A DNA stretch of 64,000 nucleotides from Pohlia nutans (Eukaryota; Streptophyta; Bryopsida; Bryales; Mniaceae), in the NCBI GenBank assembly GCA_022496805.1, contig CM040100.1, positions 26,751,009-26,815,008 on the forward strand. Reading direction: 5' to 3'. This document shows positions 23,184 to 31,800 of the stretch, piece after piece (within the stretch, counting starts at the first letter, position 1; the number at the start of each line of letters is the position of its first letter). The notes below the pieces were generated by a model. The model saw only the letters and a program-made list of their open reading frames with translations, was not told where the DNA came from and did not search any database. The position numbers were made by a program, and so were the translations under genes.

Positions 23184-25869
23184 ATTCACATGTGAGGGTT
23201 GTATTGAAGGCAAGCAACAACGCTCACCGTTTCCAGTTGATGGGGCAACTCGTGCAACCAAGGTTCTTGAGATTGTGCATTCCGACGTGTGTGGTCCAAT
23301 GAAGACCACGTCTATGGGGGGTTGCAAGTATTTTGTGACGTTCATTGATGATTTTTCGAGGAAGATATGGTTGTATCCGATCAAAGCAAAGAGCGAGTGT
23401 TTTGAGAAGTTCAAAGAGTTCAAGGCGTTGGTTGAGAAGCAATCCGAGCACAAGATCAAGGTGTTTCGATCGGATAATGGCGGCGAGTTCATGTCCAACC
23501 AATTTGGAGAGTTATTGAAGAAAGAAGGCATTGCTAGACAAACCACAACGCCATATACACCACAACAAAACGGAGTTGCAGAGCGTGCAAATCGAACAAT
23601 TGTGGAAATGGCAAGGAGTATGTTGCATGCACAAAATTTGGGTTTGGACCTTTGGGCGGAAGCGGTGGTGACTGCGGTGTACACACGCAACCGATGCCCG
23701 ACGAGTGCGGTTCAAAACATGACACCAGAGCAAGCGTGGAGTGGGAGGCCACCCCGCGTGGAGCACATGCGCACATTTGGATGCATCGCATTTGCAAAGG
23801 TACCCGATTCTCAAAGAACCAAACTTGAGGCCAAGGCAACAAAATGTGTGTTTCTTGGATATTGTGAAGGTACCAAGGCGTACAGGCTCATGTCGCTCGA
23901 GACCAAGAAGATCATTCGAGCTCGTGATGTGACATTTTGCGAGAATTCCAAGGTTGAAGACAATTTGGAAGATGGTCCAAGTGGGAGAAGTGGCGATAAA
24001 CCAGCGATTGTGGACCAATCTTCCAAATCTCCCGTTATTGATATTGTTGATGAAGACGAAGATGACGAATATAGAGGTGATGAGGAACATATTGAGGAGC
24101 GACCTTTGAAGACGAAGAATGGCGAGAAAAAGGCACAAGCAACGGCGGTTGAAGACAATGCATCCTCGAGCGATCGTCGTTATCCAGAGAGAAATCGTAG
24201 ACCACTTGGCGAGTGGTGGAAGAATCATATTCTCCCTCAAGGTGAGGAGGAGCATGCAAACGTTGCACTTTTAGATGCTCCATTGACGATTCGTGAAGCG
24301 TTGAGTTGTGATGATGCAAACAAGTGGGAGCAAGCCATGCAAGAGGAGTACAAATCGTTGATGGACAATGGCACTTGGGAATTGACTCCCCTCCCCAAGA
24401 ATCGCAACGCTATCGGTTGTAAGTGGGTATTTCGTGCAAAGAGAGATGCAACGGGTGATGTGGTTCGTTATAAGGCAAGATTGGTGGCAAAGGGCTTTTC
24501 ACAAATCGAAGGTGTTGATTTTCATGAGACCTTTGCACCGGTGGCGAAATTCACCACTATTCGATGCATTTTGGCCATCGGGGCTGCCATGGATTTGGAA
24601 ATGCATCAAATGGATGTGAAGACGGCGTTCTTGAACGGCGAGTTGGACGAGGACATCTACATGGTGCAACCCGAAGGATTTGTGCAACGAGGTAACGAGA
24701 ACCTTGTTTGCAAGTTGAACAAGTCATTGTATGGGTTGAAGCAATCTCCACGCGCATGGTATCAAAAGATTGACACGTTTCTTGTTCATATCGGGTTCAC
24801 AAGGAGCATCGCTGATCACAGCTTGTATTTCATGCAAAAGGGGCAACATGTGGTCATCGTGATCATATATGTGGATGATTTGATCATCCTTGCAAGTTGT
24901 ATGAGCTCTTTGAAGGCATTGAAGGCAATGCTTGAGAACGAGTACGAGATGAGTGATCTCGGTGAGTTGCACTTTTGTTTAGGAGTTGAGTTTGTGCGAG
25001 ATAGAGCAACACGCACCATAACAATGAATCAAAGCAAGTATGTTATGGATGTTCTCAAACGCTTTGGCATGGAGGATTGCAAACCGGTTGGCACTCCATT
25101 GGATGTGAATTCCAAACTCGTGAAACTCACCGATGAGGAGTATGCATTAGAGGCTCAATCTATGGTGGATGTGCCATACAAGCAAGCTGTAGGGTCATTG
25201 ATGTATGCTATGATTGCAACAAGGCCGGACCTTGCGTATCCAATCAGCGTTGTGAGTCAACACATGGCAAGACCGGGTTCAAGTCATTGGGTTGCGGTCA
25301 AGAGGATCATGCGGTACTTGAAAGGCACAAGTGATGTGAGGTTGTGTCTTGGAGGTGACAACATTGTGTTGAGTGGGTATTGTGATGCGGATTATGCGGG
25401 TGATACCAATGATCGTAGATCCACCACGGGGTACATGTTCAAAGTTGGATCGGGGGCCGTTTCATGGAATAGCAAGCGCCAACAAACCACGGCCACGTCA
25501 ACGGTTGAGGCGGAGTACATGGCGACGAGCCACGGTACGAAGGAGGCCATTTGGTTGAGGCAACTAATGGCGGATGTGAGATGCACTCAAGAGGAGGCTA
25601 CAACAATCATGTGTGACAACCAAGGGAGTATGTCATTGGCGAAGAATCCAACGCATCACTCACGTACAAAGCACATTGATGTGCAATATCACTTCATTCG
25701 AGAGAAGTTAGAGATGAAGGTGATAGAGTTGAAGTATTGTCCAACGGAGCACATGGTGGCGGACGTGCTGACAAAGGCTCTTGCGAGAGATCGACATCAA
25801 AGACTAGTGGTGGCATTTGGGCTCGAAGGCTTTGGCTATTCGCAAAGTGGGAGTGTTGAAGTAGGATGA
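23184..25869 (+). pseudogene. gag-pol: Integrase, RT and RNase H part of gag-pol, copy G
   Basis: Residues 464-1357 in an open frame. It starts at the second zinc-binding pair of the HHCC region (C466, C469) and runs through the complete integrase triad, the acidic linker, the reverse transcriptase and RNase H to the stop. Gag, protease and the first HHCC histidines are missing because copy F split the gene. Private changes are D725E in the linker and DEYRGDEE where other copies read DEDGGDEE. Confidence 0.92.
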
Positions 25870-26171
25870 TTGCGTGGGCTGAAGTTGCTCATAGCCATGC
25901 GCATTAGCTAGAGTAGATGATGCGAATGAGCTAGACTAGCAACTAGAGAAGTGGTACTAGTTAGAAGTAATGAGAATTGGGTCTCCCAAGTGATATGGGC
26001 TGATCCTAGTGTACTAGGAGTGGAGTATGGGCTGATGTCCCATATGGTTTGCCAAGGGGACTCCCTTGGGTGTGCTACTTAAGAGGGGCAGCCCATGAGT
26101 AAAGATCATCTCTTTCCTATGCATTCCAAGTGTTTGTGTGAGGCTTTGGCATTCTAATCTAACCTTCAATA
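25854..26171 (+). repeat. 3' LTR of copy G
   Basis: 318 bp, TGTTGAAG to CTTCAATA, overlapping the gag-pol stop. Confidence 0.94.
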
Positions 26172-26675
26172 GATCAAAGGTAGGAAGATTGTAATACCTC
26201 CCAATGTCGAAATCAGCCCACCAAAGCTCGAATTCAGCCCTCCAAAGTTCCAAATCAGCGCTCCAATACTCCAAAATCAGCGCTCCAACGCACGACCTCC
26301 ACACAATGAGCAATCTAATCTTTGACTCACGCAAAACACATGAGTGGGCCCATAACCTATTGAAGGTTAGATTAGAATGCCAAAGCCTCACACAAACACT
26401 TCGAATGCATAGGAAAGAGATGATCTTTACTCATGGGCTGCCCCTCTTAAGTAGCACACTCAAGGGAGTCCCCTTGGCAAACCATATGGGACATCAGCCC
26501 ATACTCCACTCCTAGTACACTAGGATCAGCCCATATCACTTGGGAGACCCAATTCTCATTACTTCTATCTAGTACCACTTCTCTAGTTGCAAGTCTAGCT
26601 CATTCGCATCATCTACTCTAGCTAATGCGCATGGCTATGAGCAACTTCAGCCCACGCAATCATCCTACTTCAACA
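26172..26675 (-). mobile_element. Copia element copy H, 5' end fragment
   Basis: Minus-strand leader end (26172-26357, with the PBS at 26344-26357) and 5' LTR. The body of H lies left of copy G and off the window. Its outer LTR edge abuts gag of copy I (target CATTT at 26676-26680, one side only). Confidence 0.9.
26358..26675 (-). repeat. 5' LTR of copy H
   Basis: 318 bp with private variants CACTTCGAATGC, AGCACACTCAAGG and CTTCTATCTAGT, so it differs more from the consensus than the young copies do. Confidence 0.93.
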
Positions 26676-26762
26676 CATTTCCATCTTGAATTTCCACAAG
26701 TGGAAGTTGACGCCATCGAACTTGTCTACAACCTTAGCACCTTCACCCTCAAATGTAGCCAT
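26676..26762 (-). pseudogene. gag-pol: First 29 codons of gag, copy I
   Basis: Residues 1-29 from ATG at 26760-26762, cut by copy H. There is nothing catalytic in it. Confidence 0.85.
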
Positions 26763-27493
26763 ATCCTTGATTGAAGGACGTACGCTCACAAAATTCAGCC
26801 CCTAGAAAGCTAAGAAAAATTGTTTTTATGATTTTTGACAATTTTGTGATTTGTGAAGCAAATTGCACACGTACGTGCTTCTAATGCCTCCAAACTAATT
26901 CCAAACACTAAATCAGCACCTTTGTGCTACACATCAACCTCACAACACTCAATCGTGATGGTTCTTAGTGAATTTGCACAAGATCATACCACAACACCCT
27001 AACTAGGAGAATTGCGCACTCGTTGGCTCAAATCCACTCAAATCAGCACCCTTGTGCTTCACAACACGTAACGCACCCTATGGACACCCTTGTGCCTTCC
27101 AAGGACTCTAAATCAATGCAAATTCAGCCCCTTCAAGTCCTAATTGCATTGAAATTCATCAAATCAGCCCCGTTGTGCATTCACTAACCCAAACTCTAAT
27201 TTTGAGCACTCCAAGGGCATAACTCACATTCCAAACCCTTGTGCAAGAATTGCAATACCAAAATCAGATTGTAGACTCACCCCAAGAGCCTCAAAGCATA
27301 AAAGTGCCTTGCAACAACACAAGTGCACAAATTGAGCACAAATTGAGCCAATAAGCTCCAATAAGCTCCAATAAGCTCCAATCAGCTCCAATATACTCCA
27401 ACAAGCACCAATAAGCTCCAAAGCTCCAATTCAGCCCTTGTAGACGTGTATAAACTCCAAAAGTGCTCCAAAGTGCTCCAAAAGCTCCAAATC
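26763..27493 (-). other. Truncated leader of copy I
   Basis: Leader sequence, no gene. The 10-bp array has three plain units plus one variant. It stops at AAGCTCCAAATCA, where normal copies continue with ACAAATGATAG. Confidence 0.85.
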
Positions 27494-27601
27494 ATGGCGA
27501 CGAGCCACGGTACGAAAGAGGCCATTTGGTTGAGGCAACTAATGGCGGATGTGAGATGCACTCAAGAGGAGGCTACAACAATCATGTGTGACAACCTTGG
27601 G
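27494..27601 (+). pseudogene. gag-pol: RNase H fragment, copy K (left piece)
   Basis: About residues 1242-1277, from [10 protein letters not shown] to the catalytic D1274 motif. The codon after DN is CTT (leucine) where all other copies have CAA (glutamine), so the motif reads DNLGS. It is cut left by the rearrangement and right by copy J. Confidence 0.82.
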
Positions 27602-27919
27602 TGTTGAAGTCGGATGATTGCGTGGGCTGAAGTTGCTCATAGCCATGCGCATTAGCTAGAGTAGATGATGCGAATGAGCTAGACATGCAACTAGAGAAGT
27701 GGTACTAGTTAGAGATAATGAGAATTGGGTCTCCCAAGTGATATGGGCTGATCCTAGTGTACTAGGAGTGGAGTATGGGCTGATGTCCCATATGGTTTGC
27801 CAAGGGGACTCCCTTGGGTGTGCTACTTAAGAGGGGCAGCCCATGAGTAAAGATCATCTCTTTCCTATGCATTCCAAGTGTTTGTGTGAGGCTTTGGCAT
27901 TCTAATCTAACCTTCAATA
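27602..27919 (+). repeat. 5' LTR of copy J, with conserved stem-loops
   Basis: 318 bp, TGTTGAAG to CTTCAATA. It holds the hairpin CCAAGGG-GACT-CCCTTGG (27800-27817). An outer 8-bp stem pairs ATGGGCTG (27775-27782) with CAGCCCAT (27837-27844). A second ATGGGCTG lies at 27743-27750 and the inverted repeat CCTAG-TGTA-CTAGG lies between them. I could not place a TATA box or poly(A) signal with confidence. Confidence 0.93.
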
Positions 27920-27933
27920 GGTTATGGGCCCAC
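27920..27933 (+). promoter_or_regulatory. Primer binding site, initiator tRNA-Met anticodon-arm type
   Basis: GGTTATGGGCCCAC follows the LTR without spacer. From memory, plant initiator tRNA-Met reads GTGGGCCCATAACC across its anticodon stem-loop, an exact 14-base complement. The usual plant PBS, TGGTATCAGAGC (3' end of the same tRNA), is absent. The position corresponds to a primer ending near tRNA base 39, as known for Drosophila copia, where a 5' half-tRNA primes. The base after GGGCCCA fits the plant tRNA (C) better than the animal one (G). Confidence 0.85.
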
Positions 27934-28240
27934 TCATGTGTTTTGCGTGAGTCAAAGATTAGATTGCTCATTGTGTGGAGGTCGTGCGTTGGAGCGCTGA
28001 TTTTGGAGTATTGGAGCGCTGATTTGGAACTTTGGAGGGCTGAATTCGAGCTTTGGTGGGCTGATTTCGACATTGGGAGGTATTACAATCTTCCTACCTT
28101 TGATCTACGTGTTGGAGGGCTGAATTCGCACTTTGGAGCTATCATTTGTTGATTTGGAGCTTTTGGAGCACTTTGGAGCACTTTTGGAGTTTATACACGT
28201 CTACAAGGGCTGAATTGGAGCTTTGGAGCTTATTGGTGCT

Positions 28241-28306
28241 TGTTGGAGTATATTGGAGCTCATTGGAGCTTATTGGAGCTTATTGGAGCTTATTGGAGCT
28301 TATTGG
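28241..28306 (+). repeat. 10-bp tandem repeat in the leader of copy J
   Basis: Units of TATTGGAGCT: one CATTGGAGCT variant followed by three full TATTGGAGCT and a degenerate last unit, preceded by TGTTGGAGTA. Unit number differs among copies (three to five plain units plus optional variant), which explains most of the length differences between leaders. Confidence 0.85.
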
Positions 28307-28892
28307 CTCAATTTGTGCTCAATTTGTGCACTTGTGTTGTTACAAGGCACTTTTATGCTTTGAGGCTCTTGGGGTGAGTCTACAATCTGATTTTGGTATT
28401 GCAATTCTTGCACAAGGGTTTGGAATGTGAGTTATGCCCTTGGAGTGCTCAAAATTAGAGTTTGGGTTAGTGAATGCACAACGGGGCTGATTTGATGAAT
28501 TTCAATGCAATTAGGACTTGAAGGGGCTGAATTTGCATTGATTTAGAGTCCTTGGAAGGCACAAGGGTGTCCATAGGGTGCATTACGTGTTGTGAAGCAC
28601 AAGGGTGCTGATTTGAGTGGATTTGAGCCAACGAGTGCGCAATTCTCCAAGTTAGGGTGTTGTGGTATGATCTTGTGCAAATTCACTAAGAACCATCACG
28701 ATTGAGTGTTGTGAGGTTGATGTGTAGCACAAAGGTGCTGATTTAGTGTTTGGAATTAGTTTGGAGGCATTAGAAGCACGTACGTGTGCAATTTGCTTCA
28801 CAAATCACAAAATTGTCAAAAAATCATAAAAACAATTTTTCTTAGGTTTCTAGGGGCTGAATTTTGTGAGCGTACGTCCTTCAATCAAGGAT

Positions 28893-31800
28893 ATGGCTAC
28901 ATTTGAGGGTGAAGGTGCTAAGGTTGTAGACAAGTTCGATGGCGTCAACTTCCACTTGTGGAAATTCAAGATGGAAATGGTCATGGCCGAAAAAGAATTG
29001 TGGGAGATAGTTGAGGGTAGTGAGGAACCGCCTTCGTCCGACGCCGAGGCTAGGGTACGAACTGCGTACACTCGGCGAGAGAAAAAGGCCTTTGCGATTT
29101 TGGCTCTTAATCTTTCTGATTCCCAGCTTTCTCATATTCGGTCGTGCAAGACTCCCGCCGAGGCATGGGCCAAGCTTTGCAATATTCATGAGGCAAAGAG
29201 CTTGGTCAATATCTTGTTTTTGAGGCGCAAGTTTTTCACCATCAAGATGGAAGAAAACGACGACATGTTGGCGCACATCAACAAAGTCAAGGCTCTTGCG
29301 GATCAGCTCAACGGCGCAGACGTCAACATTACCGACGGTGATATCGTTATGACGCTCCTCGAGAGTTTGCCGCCGTCGTACGAGTATCTTATCGTTGCTA
29401 TGGAGAGTAGGCCCATTAGCGAGCTCACTCTTGATTATGTGACATCACGGTTGTTGCATGAACTCTCGCGGCGCAAAGAGAACGAGACTCGTGGCGATAG
29501 CGCGGCGCTTATGGCGAAGCAATCCAAGAGCGGTGCCAGTGGGAGCTCTACAGACAAGGTATGCTACTATTGCGGTAAGAAGGGCCACTTGGCAAAATTT
29601 TGCTACAAACGCAAGAGAGAGGAAAGTGCCAACAATACAAAGGTCAACGATGCAGGTGATGAGTACGCATTTATGACTAGCGTCTCTTCTTGTAGTGATG
29701 ACGGGGACGAGTATGCAATGATGGCAAGTGACGTGTCATGCAATGGTAGTGTGATCGATTGGATTGTTGATTCGGGAGCCTCGAGTCACATGGCGCCCAT
29801 TAGGACTTGTTTCCAATCATATCACGTCATATCTCCAAAGAATGTCATTTTGGGTGATGATACGGTTCTTCAAGCCGTGGGTAAAGGATCCATCGTCGTA
29901 GACACCGAGGTGAAGGGTCGTGTGAAGACAATTACCATCCATGATGTCCTCCACGTTCCCAAGTTGAAGGCAAATCTTTTATCGGTGCGACATTTGGTGA
30001 TGAAACATTTGCGAGTGGAATTTAGCGACCAAGGGTGTTTTGTGTTGTCTCCAAGTCGTGAGGAGGTGGCCATTATACACGAAGTCAACGGCTTGTACCA
30101 AATCAAGTTTTCCAAGATGCACGCGGCGGAATCGGCAACGTTGGTGCAATCGAGTTCAAACGAAGACCAGTTGGCGTTGTGGCATCGTCGTCTCGGGCAT
30201 TTGAATGTCAAGAGTGTGAAAGCACTGCGTGGAATGGTAAGTGGCATGGATCTTGCACAATCACACGTCGCACCTAGTTCATTCACATGTGAGGGTTGTA
30301 TTGAAGGCAAGCAACAACGCTCACCGTTTCCAGTTGATGGGGCAACTCGTGCAACCAAGGTTCTTGAGATTGTGCATTCCGACGTGTGTGGTCCGATGAA
30401 GACCACGTCTATGGGGGGTTGCAAGTATTTTGTGACGTTCATTGATGATTTTTCGAGGAAGATATGGTTGTATCCGATCAAAGCAAAGAGCGAGTGTTTT
30501 GAGAAGTTCAAAGAGTTCAAGGCGTTGGTTGAGAAGCAATCCGAGCACAAGATCAAGGTGTTTCGATCGGATAATGGCGGCGAGTTCATGTCCAACCAAT
30601 TTGGAGAGTTATTGAAGAAAGAAGGCATTGCTAGACAAACCACAACGCCATATACACCACAACAAAACGGAGTTGCAGAGCGTGCAAATCGAACAATTGT
30701 GGAAATGGCAAGGAGTATGTTGCATGCACAAAATTTGGGTTTGGACCTTTGGGCGGAAGCGGTGGTGACTGCGGTGTACACACGCAACCGATGCCCGACG
30801 AGTGCGGTTCAAAACATGACACCAGAGCAAGCGTGGAGTGGGAGGCCACCCCGCGTGGAGCACATGCGCACATTTGGATGCATCGCATTTGCAAAGGTAC
30901 CCGATTCTCAAAGAACCAAACTTGAGGCCAAGGCAACAAAATGTGTGTTTCTTGGATATTGTGAAGGTACCAAGGCATACAGGCTCATGTCGCTCGAGAC
31001 CAAGAAGATCATTCGAGCTCGTGATGTGACATTTTGCGAGAATTCCAAGGTTGAAGACAATTTGGACGATGGTCCAAGTGGGAGAAGTGGCGATAAACCG
31101 GCCATTGTGGACCAATCTTCCAAATCTCCCGTTATTGATATTGTTGATGAAGACGAAGATGACGAAGATGGTGGTGATGAGGAACATATTGAGGAGCGAC
31201 CTTTGAAGACGAAGAATGGCGAGAAAAAGGCACAAGCAACGGCGGTTGAAGACAATGCATCCTCGAGCGATCGTCGTTATCCAGAGAGAAATCGTAGACC
31301 ACTTGGCGAGTGGTGGAAGAATCATATTCTCCCTCAAGGTGAGGAGGAGCATGCAAACGTTGCACTTTTAGATGCTCCATTGACGATTCGTGAAGCGTTG
31401 AGTTGTGATGATGCAAACAAGTGGGAGCAAGCCATGCAAGAGGAGTACAAATCATTGATGGACAATGGCACTTGGGAATTGACTCCCCTCCCCAAGAATC
31501 GCAACGCTATCGGTTGTAAGTGGGTATTTCGTGCAAAGAGAGATGCAACGGGTGATGTGGTTCGTTATAAGGCAAGATTGGTGGCAAAGGGCTTTTCACA
31601 AATCGAAGGTGTTGATTTTCATGAGACCTTTGCACCGGTGGCGAAATTCACCACTATTCGATGCATTTTGGCCATCGGGGCTGCCATGGATTTGGAAATG
31701 CATCAAATGGATGTGAAGACGGCGTTCTTGAACGGCGAGTTGGACGAGGACATCTACATGGTACAACCCGAAGGATTTGTGCAACGAGGTAATGAGAACC

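Larger units (their letters stand above)
23184..26171 (+). mobile_element. Copia element copy G, 3' half
   Basis: Plus-strand integrase to 3' LTR. Its 5' half is beyond copy F and off the window. Its 3' LTR edge at 26171 is followed by GATCA and the leader of copy H, so G was inserted into H at the same leader base that copy D used in copy C. Confidence 0.9.
26676..27493 (-). mobile_element. Copia element copy I, fragment
   Basis: The start of gag plus most of the leader. The left side was separated by copy H. The right side ends inside the leader at a non-LTR break where plus-strand RNase H sequence of copy K begins. The PBS and 5' LTR are missing, so this end was lost by rearrangement and not by a clean insertion. 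Confidence 0.87.
27920..28892 (+). other. 5' untranslated leader of copy J
   Basis: About 970 bp before the gag ATG, with no supported protein although several upstream ATGs are present. It contains eleven GCTGAWTT motifs (about 27996, 28018, 28039, 28060, 28119, 28209, 28486, 28526, 28607, 28737 and 28856). It also has two short hairpins, GCAC-AAGG-GTGC and GCAC-AAAG-GTGC, near 28600 and 28730. A good splice-donor match is GGG/GTGAGT at 28374 and an acceptor-like CAATTTTTCTTAG ends at 28845. Splicing is only inferred. Confidence 0.85.

Noticed and set aside
27920..27940. Possible tRNA gene at the GGGCCCATAACC text
   Set aside because: Only the anticodon-arm complement is present, with no other tRNA arms. 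It recurs next to every 5' LTR, which is the signature of a primer binding site.
28241..28306. Short regular repeats resembling a CRISPR array
   Set aside because: 10-bp direct tandem units without spacers, inside a retrotransposon leader of a eukaryote.
28866..28892. Nine extra codons before the gag ATG, starting at GTG
   Set aside because: Eukaryotic translation should start at the ATG at 28893. The GTG is only an open-frame extension, and in A and D a TTG is also open.
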